The position numbers and the translations under genes were made by a program. DNA of 64,000 bases from Neostapfia colusana (taxonomy: Eukaryota; Streptophyta; Magnoliopsida; Poales; Poaceae), in the NCBI GenBank assembly GCA_030760725.1, contig JASWHV010000003.1:117274153-117338152 (forward strand), written 5' to 3'. Below are positions 45,701-56,451 of the stretch, piece by piece; position 1 is the stretch's first letter, and every line of letters starts with the position of its first letter. The notes beneath the pieces were generated by a model that worked only from the letters and a program-made list of their open reading frames with translations, was not told where the DNA came from and ran no database searches.

Positions 45701-47667
45701 GTGATATGGAGTTAATTTCAGAGGTTAAAAGAAAACTGGGACCCACATGTCAGCCACTGATGAAATTCAACCGAGTGAACTTTCAGTGCTCGGGTCCCCA
45801 AGCTTCTCCCGAGGGCGCCACTGAGGGGAGGCCGCCGCGCCACCAGCTGCTTGCCGCCCACGGCCGCTGAACCGACTCCCGGGGCCCTTATCTATGCGCC
45901 CGAGCGGTCGCCGGTGCTCCCCATCACTACCCCGACGCGTTCTCGCCCAACAGACTGAAACCCCTTGCCGCTCGAGCGAATCTTCGGTCCCTCATCGCCC
46001 GGCCAACCCCAAGGCTCCCATAGCGATCTGTGACCAGCACTAGGTGCGCCAAGCCCTCCTCGACACCCTCGCGTCGGTTCCAGGCTCGGAGCAGTCCTTC
46101 CCGAGCTCGACCGCGACGATCTTTCATCTGCCGGTTCAGCTCGAGCCGCCACCGCGGGAACGATCTATCCGGCCACCACAGCCCACCGTTCACCGAGCTG
46201 TGAACAGCAAAGAGGTTCGCCTTGAGTCCCTCTTTCATTCCCGCAAGCTCCGGTGGCGTGACAAAGACCGCTCACGCCGGAATTTCATGTTTTCGCGATG
46301 GTGTGCAAAAGTGAAGTCTGCACCGATCCACGAAATTTGTAATCCACACGGCACCACTCATCCTCTCATGAAGAGGATCACTTCTAGGTGCCCGTACGAG
46401 TCCATAGGAGCAGGAACCACGAGGAACCATGGAGAGAAACCACTGTTCTTCGAGTTTTATAGAAATCCTGATTTCCGGCCTAGGTCGCACGGTGACAGCC
46501 CAACACAGCCCTTCCTGAGCTCCGTGGAGCTCATGTCGACCTTTCCTAAGGTCCACTGATTCTTCCCGACCGTTTGCTCGAGTGATTGAAGTGCTAGGAA
46601 GGTCGGCCGACACGGCCGAAGTTCTCCCGAGGCTGCCGCTCGTCGCCGACCATCTACCGGCCATTTTCATGACGGACTGAGCCAGAAAGTAGGCAGGGGC
46701 GGCCAGAATCATGAAGTTTGGAGCTCCACAGAGGCTGCCGGCAAGCTCTCCGGCGAGGTATCGCGGCGGCAGAGCGCGGGCGGCGAGGTAGACGAAGGGG
46801 GTGGGGCCCGGCTGTCAGCGGCTCGTAATTGAAATTGGGATCGGGCTGCGGCTCGGATCTGGTGTGCTGGCGCGCAAAAATCCCGTAGACCCCGGTGTGC
46901 CATCGCTCCCGTGTCCGACACGTGTACCGTGGACCCACCGGCAAATTTAAACTTTTCCCCGATTTTCAGATTTCATTCAAACTTCAAATCCTCATAACTT
47001 TGTCTAGGAAGTTCCAAATCGAGTGAAACAAATTTTGTGGGATTCAGCTCTCTGAGTACTTTCTAGCAAATGAAGTTTCATTTCATGAAAATCCTTATTT
47101 CTCCAGTATTAATTCCTCAAAATTTAAACTGTTTGGAATTTTAACTGGAGAATCCTTTGGAGGAAAATTCTGACATTTTGCTGGGATGTTCAACAAAATA
47201 TCCCTGAACTACCATAAAAATTTCAGCTCCATTTGAGCTCATTTGATCCGCCTAATGGTGTGATTAATGAAACTGTTCCAGAGAAAATGGAAAATGTTCA
47301 GAAACATTTTTCAGAATTTCTCTGAAATTGTTTAGCTCATATCTTTAGATAGAACCTTCAAATTAAGTGAGACCAACTCCATTAGAACCCTATAAAAATC
47401 TAGTTTTCAGGAAGTCATGGCTTGCTCCATGAAAATCCCTTGAACACCCAAAGAGCTCCAATTAAGGTCAAGTGCACAATTATTTGTGGAGAGCTCAAAT
47501 GAGCTTTGCTGCAACTAAAACTTGACCAAGTCCCTGTTTAGGTTGTAACCAAGCCACAGTAAAAATTTCAGACTCATTGGGTCTGTATAGTAAGACTTAC
47601 AACCTTCACAAGTTTAAATTCAATTCAAATGCATTTAAATTGATACATGTACTTGTATCTCATGTAG

Positions 47668-47748
47668 TCGCTAAGGTCGAGGAGGAACCCGAAGTCCTAG
47701 ACTTTGTTACTCTGGAAGAGAAGCTAGCCTACGATCAAGAGCAGCAAG
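47668..47748 (+). other. N6 5' LTR exon 1, acidic coding-like
   Basis: 81 bp bounded by CATGTAG| and |GCAAGCCCC. Encodes VEEEPEVLDFVTLEEKLAY and DQEQQ, ending in phase 1. The GC donor context, AAG|GCAAGC, is close to the known consensus of plant GC-AG introns. The intron to exon 2 is 1092 bp. Confidence 0.58.
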
Positions 47749-48840
47749 GCAAGCCCCGGTTTGCATTAACCTTTTTACAAAGTTTTATTGTTTTGAGCAC
47801 TTACGTGAGTATCATTATTTCTTACACTAGAGTCTTGTTTGAAAACCCAATTGCATAGCCAAGAAAGCCATGGGCTGAGATTAGGCTTGAAAACCCCGTT
47901 AGCTACTGCAATGCTAAGATAGTGTAGGACTCGGTACAAGTCGAGTAGTTGGAACTACTCGCGAGCATAGGCTAGAGGCACTCGGCTCGGGTAGAGATAG
48001 CACATGATACACATGGCAAGAAAAATGAGACTGAGCGGAGAGTAAGGGCAGCAGGACTTTGGGGCCTGTGTGCTATAGCTCCGCTTCTGTCGATTGAGGA
48101 CCGAGCCGTGTGCGGGCCTGTTGAACAAGCTAGAACAGTACCGAAGACCTACCGGCTATATGGGAACCGGTAAACCGATGTAACTCGGGTAGCTGGGTAT
48201 TGAGGCATTGCCCGTCGTTCAGAGGGTAGGTTGAGAGCTTGAGGTGTAAATCGGCTGGTGGCACTGAGATGCGTGTGCAGAGACCTCTTGCTCAGGACGA
48301 TGGGACCGGTTCAATATTTGGCTGACGGGTGAAAGGTGGTTGCGTACGGCGTCCGTGATGGTTGCTGTAGGCAACATCGAGTACGGGCGTAGGTGACGGG
48401 TTGTTCGGGTAACCCTGCAGGTTTAAATCGATTATAATCGCCGTCCCTCGTAGTCAGTGAGTATCACTTGTTCACTGTACCGTGACGTCGAAAGAACAGG
48501 CTAGTTACATGTTAAAATGTTGCTGATTGAAAGATGGACTTTGATTGTTAATGATTTGTTGTAGTTTAGAGCTAACTAAAGTTCTTTTCAACTTTGGGCA
48601 AAGTACATGAGAGAAATGTGTTTCTTGTTTGATTGCGGCTCTCTCATGTGCCTTAGCGTAAGGTTCTCCACAACCTGCTGCTAAAACTTGAAAGTAAGAT
48701 CCCACTAATTACGTAAGACCTTTGCAACTTGTTTTACCTCATGTACCTATCATCCCTCATGTAGAAGTTTCATGTTTAGGAGAGATGGGTCAGTCTTGCT
48801 GAGCCTTCGTGCTCACTGCTTGTGTTTGAAGCTTTTGCAG

Positions 48841-48929
48841 GGTTCTATGAGGAAGGGACTCCCGAGGAGGAGACGGAATCCCAGGAGGGGAACCCCGTCG
48901 AGTGGGAGTCGTGCACGCCGCCGTGTTAG
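48841..48929 (+). other. N6 5' LTR exon 2, acidic coding-like
   Basis: Follows TTGCTGAGCCTTCG...TTTTGCAG| and encodes FYEEGTPEEETESQEGNP, ending VEWESCTPPC and TAG 48927-48929. In phase with exon 1. The product would be a small acidic peptide or the end of a longer one; the start codon is not found in exon 1. Confidence 0.58.
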
Positions 48930-49160
48930 TGTGCGTGTGTGCTAGCAAGGACACGTTCGTGGGCTGAATGTGAACTTGATGTGTAGTCTACGCCCGCGAG
49001 TGTGGACCGAACATATTTTGTTGTACAAATGTTCATAAACCTCTTTATGTAATAAACTTTGCTTCCACTTTGTACCTTCGATGTGTGTTATCCGATGCTG
49101 TGCAACGCAGCACCCCTCTGCGTGATCCTGGCTCGACAAGACCGTGGGGTCGTGTCAGCG

Positions 49161-49172
49161 TGGTATCAGAGC
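49161..49172 (+). other. N6 primer-binding site, tRNA-Met
   Basis: TGGTATCAGAGC three bases after the LTR end, intact. Confidence 0.93.
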
Positions 49173-50655
49173 TCGCTTGAGGTTTAACACACTGAAAAGG
49201 TCATCTTTTTCAAAAATTCAGTGAGGACGAGTTAGTAGCCCATATAAGGATGTTATTAGTGTATAGCAAGTGGCATATTAACCTATTTGATTATGTCGGA
49301 AAATCGTGCATCTCGGGACGTTTATGTCTTGGGGGGTGCATGTATGCGCTGTCCACCAGTGCGCACAAGCTGAAGGGTGGAGCCCCACGGGTGGCAGGTA
49401 ACCCGACCCGCTTTGATATCCTCTACGACTCTTCATGTCGTTTGGGGTAATCGAGCAACGTCTGTACCTGGCGTGCGTGGTGCAATTTGGGAGACCCTGT
49501 CACGTGGTCAGTAACGTGAACATGTAGCTCAAGGCGTGTTTGGCTTGAGAACATCCGGGCGAGTGATGACGGCCGGGTGTACAAACTGTATCGGTACCGG
49601 ACTCGGTGTGCAGCTGAGTCTGACGATTGCTTGAGTTATTTGCAGGTAGTCTAACCATGAAACAGTATACATGTAGCATCCGTGTGCGAGAGACGCTTAG
49701 TGTCACTGAACTAATGAATCCGGTTAAGTCCGGTATAGGTTTTCCTTTGTGAGGACGTAGTACCGACATGATCTGATGACGCATCGACGTCACACCCCAC
49801 TAAATGAACAACTTCATTGTAAAACTTTAAAGTTTTAATCTGGAGCATTATAACTTTGCTGTAACCTCTTCCCTTAATCAGGATATTCAAAGTTAACAAG
49901 TTTTCAACTTATAGGTTGCTAAGGACAGAGCACTCTGTTTTCAGCTGAATTAAGGCTGAAGTTAATCAGAGGTTAGAGGTTGAGTTCCTTCGAGGTTGTG
50001 GTCATATGATACATTTATGGAAATCTTTGGAAGAGCTTTACAACTTTTCTGTGGAGGTCCAGAGGTGTTTCATCCCTTAACCAATCGAAAATGCAGTAGA
50101 GTTGAAACTGTCCAGAAAACAAGGCAGAGCAAAGACCCTCTGTAAACTCTCTGTAAATTGAGCATAACTTCCTGCATAAAAATCCAAAAATAGAAAATGA
50201 GGTAGTTATGGAAATATTATGAGATGGGTTACAACTTTGTAACAGAAAGTTTTGTCAGAGTGGGAGCAGAATTAACTGGAATTCTTGGATCAAATCAGTA
50301 CCTAAAGCAGGGAGGTGCTGTCCAATTTTCTCCAGAAATTCTGTTAACTTTGACATCTCATAACTCTTGAACCAGGACAGATCATAGGCCAAGCAAATAC
50401 TTTCTGGAAAGATATTAAAGTTAGCTTTAACTTTAATGTTGAGCTCCAGAATTGGTTTTGAATTTAGCATGGCCTAAATCAGGTTGAGATGGAAACTGGT
50501 CAGGGCTGTCAAGTTGGACAGCAGATCAGTAGTCAAATTGTTTAAATTTGAACTATATTTCCAAGTTTTATGGGTTCAATGACATGTTTTATGTTATAAC
50601 TCAATGGTTTACTGTTCAAGTAAATATTTGACTTTTCTCAAATATATTTTTACAG
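49173..50655 (+). other. N6 leader with probable intron 49646-50655
   Basis: No gene. The candidate 1010-bp intron runs from TTTGCAG|GTAGTC to TATTTTTACAG|, directly before the ATG of the extra ORF. The donor is identical to N4 (40824/40825). The intron is AT-rich and shares short blocks with the N2 and N3 introns (CTCTGTTTTC, TATGATACA, TCTACAACTT-type). Confidence 0.6.
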
Positions 50656-51599
50656 ATGACAGCGGATAAACAGTTCGAGAACGGGTGGGTGGAATCTCAC
50701 TGTTCTCACCACAGCGGCTATCCGGAAGCATTGAGACAGATGCTTCGATATTTCGGGTACAACCAGATGCTGCAGTACTTCGCCAAGGAAGAAGGCGAGG
50801 AGGGGAACAAAACGTGGAGAATCCATGTCGAGGTTCCTGCAGGGCCTACGCCACCCGGTTGGGCGCCGTTCACCGTCACGGTGAGAGGTAGACAACCGGA
50901 GGGGAAGTGGCAAGTGGCAGCCCGTGACACCATGTCACGTTTCTGCCAGCTACACGTGAGAGCGATGGAGGGCACTCCATACGCGCTCGTTCCGGTGGAG
51001 GGACGGGCTCATCATGTGTGGGAAGAGAGGTATCTGGAGGCAACAGACCCGGTTGCCCAAGATACAACCCTGCGGAGGCGAACCTCAGCCTCCAAATGAG
51101 GGCGGGAAAGGCCGTGATGGACAGCCAAGCTGTTCATACGGAGCATCTCGCCGCAAGGCTCAAAGAGAGCACAAGCCATGGAGACCATTTCGAGAGTGCC
51201 CACAGCGCACTCCGCAATGTGCTCCTTCCGACGATCAAGCGACTGAACGAACAGCATAATCAGTTGCATCGTCTGAATAAGGCGAAGAAAAAGAGCCGTG
51301 TCGACATCGCGGCGTTGCAAGAACTGGTGCAAACTCTAACCCAGCAGAAAGAGGACCTTACTCAAGAGTGAGACGACGCTATTGAGGAAGGGCAAGGCTG
51401 GGAAGAAGACTACAACCAGGCCATGGACGAGGTTCACCTGTTGCAGGACCTCGTGCCTCCGGTCTTAGGCATACCGGTGGTCTTGGGTCTTCCGGCAATG
51501 GGAGAACCTGCGATGGGAGAAGAGGTGGTAGATCCTCAGCCACCAGCAGAGGTACCGGAGGAGGACGACCCCCAGGAGGTCGAGTTCTACTCCGAGTAG
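50656..51599 (+). pseudogene. N6 extra ORF upstream of gag, broken
   Basis: Starts at ATG right after ACAG|. The first frame (50656-51099, 147 codons) is MTADKQFENGWVESH, then a region with WRIHVEVP and WAPFTVTVRGR, WQVAARDTMSRFCQLH and YALVPVEGR. A frame change near 51060-51095 moves to the frame that reads YNPAEANLSLQ, a probable coiled coil (LNEQHNQLHRLNKAKKK, LQELVQTLTQQKED) and a TGA at 51369-51371. The same frame then continues to TAG 51597-51599 with an acidic end, EEDDPQEVEFYSE. Order (globular part, coiled coil, acidic tail) and position match the K extra ORF, but the H3-like start is absent. The FTVTVRGR...WQVAARDTMSR stretch faintly recalls a double-stranded-RNA-binding fold; that is speculation. 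N2 and N3 have no such ORF. Confidence 0.75.
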
Positions 51600-51872
51600 G
51601 GGGTTACAGTTGCCAAGTAGGGCAACTTGAGTAGTGTAACCCAAACTTTTGTAATCGGTGACATGTCGTGTAGGCAGTAGGGTATGTATAGATAGTAACG
51701 ACATGAGCACGACTTATCGGAGGACCGAGAATAATGTATCTTGTATAAAGTTTATGCTTTATCAATATATGTGAATGTTGTGCAAATTATTCATGCGTCA
51801 CTTCAATACCTACTGTTGCATATGGAATTTTAAGTATGACATGTACTGATCGCTGCTGTTTTGAATTTCAGA
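51600..51872 (+). other. Spacer between N6 extra ORF and gag
   Basis: About 270 bp, no gene. It ends TTTTGAATTTCAG|A before the gag ATG, a second acceptor-like site comparable with the CAG before gag in K, N2 and N3. Confidence 0.5.
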
Positions 51873-53066
51873 ATGACTCGTACTCGTGCCAACCCAGACG
51901 TTCGGGGTTCTAGTCAAGGGGGAGAATCCTCCCAACAGCCTCCCGAGGACTCCTCGGGACAGCAACCACAGCAACAACCGCCACCGCCACCGCCAACGGT
52001 TACTTTGGTGGATATTGTAGCAGCAATGGCGGGCTCTCATCAGCAGCATACGGAGTTGCTGCAGACTCTTATTACAAATACGTCTCGCCCAGAGAGATGT
52101 CAAGACCGTGAGGAGCGTCAACAGAGCTCCTACTCCGACTTCCTAGCGACTCATCCCCCGGTATTTTCAAGGGCGGATGAACCCCTCGATGCGGACAACT
52201 GGCTCCGCACGATAGAGATGAAGTTCGGGCTGCTCCAAATAAGTGAGCAGCGCAAGACTCAGTTCGCGGTCCGACAGCTCCAGGGATCCGCGAGCGCGTG
52301 GTGGGCAAACTACTGTGCTTCACAGCCCACCGACTGAGTTATGACCTGGGCGGAGTTCTGGACGGCCTTCAGGGCCTGTCACATACCGCCGGGTCTGATG
52401 AAGAGAAAGATGCAGGAATTCTTACACCTGCAACAAGGGATCCGGAACGCGCTGGAATATTCCAGGGCGTTCAACGATCTCGCGCTCTATGCGTCATATC
52501 ACGCCGATACTGACGAGAAGCGGCGGGACCACTTCTACCAAGGGCTTAACCCGCTCCTGAAGGACAAACTGGTGATGTTCAATCGCGGCAGCCTCAACGA
52601 CACCATTGATGCTGCGATTGTCCAGGAGGACTCCGGCAAGGAGTTAGCGGCGGCGGAGAGAAAGCGAAGCGCGCCGCAAAGCAGCGGAGAAGGAGGCGGT
52701 CCTTCTCAAAAGTTTCGGATGGTGAATCGCCCACCATCAGGTCCACGCTGGCAGCCACCACAGAGGTCAATGCCATTCCGCAGTTGGCCGTATCCTTCAC
52801 CGGCATTCAGGCCGGCACTGCCAGCACCACCTCCGCAACAACAACAGCAGCAGCGGGCGATGCCGCGTGCGTATGCACCTCAGCAGCGCATACCGGGCTT
52901 TCGTCCCCCGAGCACCGCACAAGCAGCGGCCACATGCTACAAATGTGGTCGGCCAGGACACTTCGCCAGCAGTTGTCCGAAGAGGCAAGGAGGCGGAGTG
53001 GCACCGCAGTTTCTGGGGAGGAATCAGCCCCGGTACCCTACTAATGCGCGGCGGGGCAAACCCTAG
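51873..53066 (+). pseudogene. gag: N6 gag, one nonsense codon
   Basis: ATG 51873 (MTRTRANPDVRGSS), Gln/Pro-rich N-terminus, then the Gag domain (FLATHPPVFSRADEPLDADNWLRT, AWWANY). TGA at 52335-52337 interrupts, and the same frame goes on (MTWAEFWTAFRACH, LNPLLKDKL). It ends in a basic, Gln/Pro-rich segment and a CCHC zinc knuckle CYKCGRPGHFASSC (52935-52976). The frame closes at 53064-53066 while protease lies one frame over, so gag and pol are out of frame here, unlike K. An indel in this copy is more likely than programmed frameshifting, because K and N3 read through in one frame. Confidence 0.92.
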
Positions 53067-56000
53067 GCCCGGCACTGTCCACCAGCTTGCCATAGAGGAC
53101 GTGCCGGAGGGTGAGCCAATCCTTGCGGGTATGTTCCAACTCTACCAACATCTCGCCATAGTATTGTTTGATTCAGGCGCCACGCATAATTTTATTAGCC
53201 AAGCTTTCATTGCTAAACACAGCTTGCAAATACTACCCACCGATAGTCCATATTTGATTTGTTCACCGGGTGGGAAGATTTCAGCAAGCGTAATGGTTTC
53301 CAAAGCACCATTATGCTTAGCGGGTAGAGTGTACCCTGCGTCTCTCATAATCTTAGAGGGACAGAAGGTCGATGTCATCGTAGGGATGTCGTGGTTAACC
53401 CGCCACGGCGCTGTTTTAGACACCATCCTTCGAGTCGTGCACTTAAACTCAGAAGTGCACGGATCTCACTCCTTATTTCTGGACAGTCCAGAAATAAAAC
53501 TTCCAAGTGTCTATCAATCCACAACCATCAGATTGGAAGATATTCCAGTGGTCCGAGAGTTCCCTGACGTGTTCCCGGATGATTTACCGGGAATGCCGCC
53601 CGATAGAGAGGTGGAGTTCAAGATTGAACTTGCACCGAGAACAATGCCAATATCCCGAAGGCCGTACAAGATGGCGCCCAAGGAATTGGCTGAACTGAAG
53701 ACTCAGCTAACGGACTTGCTGGAGAAGGGTTTTATTAGACCAAGCTCCTCGCCATGGGGCTGTTCGGCATTATTCGTGAAGAAGAAAGACGAGACGTTGC
53801 GGCTTTGTGTGGACTATCGTCCACTAAACGCCGTAACCATCAAGAATAAGTACCCGTTGCCACGGATCGACATGTTGTTTGATCAGTTGGTCGAAGCAAA
53901 GATCTTTTCCAAGATGGACTTAAGATCCGGGTACCATCAGATTAAGATAAGGGCTGGGGATATTCCGAAGACGGCTTTCTCGATGAGGTACGGACTTTAT
54001 GAGTACCTGGTCATGTCCTTCGGCCTCACCAATGCTCCAGCTCACTTCATGTACTTGATGAACTCGGTATTCATGCCGGAGCTGGACAAGTTTGTCGTGG
54101 TCTTCATCGATGACATACTGGTATATTCCTTGCAACGGCTGCGGGATCACAAGCTATACGCGAAATTCAGCAAATGCGAATTCTGGATATCACAAGTGCC
54201 TTTTCTCGGGCATATCATCTCAGTGGAGGGTATCGCTGTAGACCCGAGTAAGATCACACAAGTGCTGAATTGGAAGTCTCCGAGAACTGTTCATGAGGTA
54301 CGGAGTTTCCTCGGGCTCGCGGGATATTATCGGAGGTTCATTCCAAACTTCTCAAAGATTGCCAAGCCTATGACAAAGCTGCTGAAGAAGGCTACCAAAT
54401 ATGTTTGGAGTCCAGCACGTGAAGCAGCATTCAAGGCTTTAGTCAAGCACCTAACATCAGCACCGGTTTTGGCGCAGCCAGACACAACAAAACCGTTCGA
54501 TGTGTACTGCTATGCATCCGGCATTGGGCTCGGATGTGTGCTGATGCAAGACCGAAGAGTGGTCGCGTATGGGTCACGGCAGCTTAGAAACCATGAGCAG
54601 AATTATCCAACTCACGACTTGGAGCTCGCTGCCGTGGTACTCGCACTCAAAATGTGGAGGCACTACCTACTCGGTAACCTCGTACATTTATATACCGACC
54701 ACAAGAGCCTCAAGTACATATTCACTCAAAAGGAGCTGAACATGAGGCAGCGAAGATGGTTAGTATTGATAAAGGATTATGAAATAGAGATCCATTATCA
54801 CCCCGGCAAGGCAAACGTAGTGGCGGATGCGCTAAGCCGCAAGTCACATGTCAACAAACTGACCACACCGTTGGAAGAGAGCGAACAACCACTGCATGTG
54901 ATTCCACAAGGAGCTCTCTACAACTTAGCTTTGATCCCCACCATCCGTGAAGAGATAGCGGCAACTCAGGAACATGACAAGGGCATGTCGCATTTGCGGA
55001 GAAGTGTAGACAGTGGGGAGCTGAAATGTTACCGGAAGGACGGAGACGGTGTCCTATGGTTCAAGGACCGGATCGTCGTACCCCGTAACCCGGAGTTACG
55101 GAAGAAAATTTTTGATGAGGCTCACTTATCAAAATTTTCTATTCACCCCGGCAGCAACAAAATGTATCAAGAACTCAGAATCAAGTTTTGGTGGACACAG
55201 ATGAAGCGGGAGATCGCAAAGTACGTGTCCGAGTGTGATACATGTCGAAGGGTGAAGGCAGATCATATGCAGAAACCGGGACTGCTACAACCACTGGGTG
55301 TTCCTGCCTGGAAGTGGTAGGATGTGAGCATGGACTTCATCGTCGGTTTACCCACCACTTTTCAGAAACATGATTCTGTGTGGGTAATCGTAGACCGGCT
55401 CACCAATGTTGCCCATTTCATCCCGGTCAACACCAACTACAACGCCAAGAAGTACGCTGAACTGTACATCTCACGGATGCTATGCTTGTACGGCGTACCC
55501 CGTACCATCATATCGGACTGGGGCACTTTATTTGTGTCCCGTTTTTGGGAGCAGCTACACGCTGCATTGGGGACGAAGCTGATCCATAGTTCACCATACC
55601 ACCCGCAGACGGACAGGGAAACCAAGCGGGTAAATCAGATCCTAGAAGACATGCTACGAGCTTGCGCTATTAACCATGGCAAGAATTGGGATGATCACTT
55701 GCCGTTAGCCGAGTTCACGTACAACAATGGGTACCAAGCCAGCATAAAGATGGCGCCCTACGAGGCGCTATACGGAAGAAAATGCCGCACACCATTGAAC
55801 TGGTGTGAGTCTGGCGAAAGGGTTACCTTCGGGATTGACCTTGTCAACAACACGGAGGAGAAGGTTCGACTGATTCAAGCGAACCTAAAAGCCGCCCAAT
55901 CCCGAGAGAAACAGTATGCGGGCCGGAGAAGACGCCCATTGCAGTTCGAAGTCGGGGATCACGTATACCTACGTGTGTCTCCAATGAAGGGCGTAAACAG

Positions 56001-56382
56001 ATTTGGGGTGAGAGGAAAGTTGGCATCCCGATTCATCGGTCCATTCCATATTACCGAAAGATGTGGATTAGTAGCATACCGGCTGAAATTACCAGAAGCA
56101 CTTTCCGGTGTGCATGACGTCTTTCACATTTCCCAGCTGAGGAAGTGTCTCAAGCTATCTACTACCATTCAGCTGGAGGACATTGAAGAACTGAAACCGG
56201 ATCTCACCTATCGGGAGGAACCGGTTCAGATCATTGACGAAAAGGCCCGAACCACACGCAACCGCATGTTGTGGTTCTACAAAGTTCTATGGAGTAATCA
56301 CTCCATGGACAAAGCGACATGGGAGAGCGAAGGATTTCTTCGCGCTAACTACCCCGACTTTTTCATGTCGCACATCCGGTAA
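53067..56382 (+). pseudogene. pol: N6 pol: protease, RT, RNase H, integrase, chromodomain
   Basis: Protease VLFDSGATHNFIS (Asp 53170-53172); RT with SSPWGCSALFVKKKDE, LRSGYHQIKI and FIDD (Asp pair 54109-54114); RNase H; integrase; GPF (near 56038); a chromodomain-like end (VQIIDEKARTTRNRM ... WESEGFLRANYPDF). Damage: a 39-bp in-frame loss just after FIDDILVYS, relative to N1; RNase H YCDASG changed to YCYASG (54511-54513), losing a catalytic Asp; TAG 55318-55320 where Glu (GAG) is expected before the integrase core; SDRG changed to SDWG near 55519; and the integrase catalytic Glu changed to Lys (55624-55626). Integrase Asp residues at 55333-55335 and 55516-55518 remain. The protein cannot be fully active. 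Confidence 0.95.
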
Positions 56383-56434
56383 TTTTCCACCGTCCTCTCT
56401 CTCATTTTCACCTTATAATCTCGGGACGAAATTC

Positions 56435-56451
56435 TTTTAAGGGGGGAGGAA
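56435..56451 (+). other. N6 polypurine tract
   Basis: TTTTAAGGGGGGAGGAA immediately before the 3' LTR, after CTCGGGACGAAATTC. Confidence 0.9.

Larger units (their letters stand above)
45292..49157 (+). repeat. N6 5' LTR, right part
   Basis: Resumes with CATCA and is collinear with the 3' LTR (56617-60502), ending GGGGTCGTGTCA. It contains the GC-rich block (about 45780-46930) with CACTAG|GTGCGCC near 46041, exon 1 and exon 2, AATAAA at 49051-49056, and a U5 hairpin near 49094 with one mismatched pair (GATGCTG). No gene other than the exon pair is supported; the 146-171 codon frames on both strands near 46040-46710 are unconserved. Confidence 0.92.

Noticed and set aside
46044..46559. 171-codon frame in the N6 5' LTR (and 138 codons at 57367 in the 3' LTR)
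   Set aside because: The two LTR copies share the start but the frame ends at different stops, and S4 and N4 do not keep it. It may overlap a real 5' exon, but I cannot support it as a gene.
52867..53066. Reading pol of N6 as starting at 52867
   Set aside because: That part is the alternative frame of gag (zinc-knuckle region). Real pol sequence begins only near 53070.
53040..53080. Programmed gag-pol frameshift in N6
   Set aside because: K and N3 have gag and protease in one frame, so an indel in this copy is the simpler explanation.
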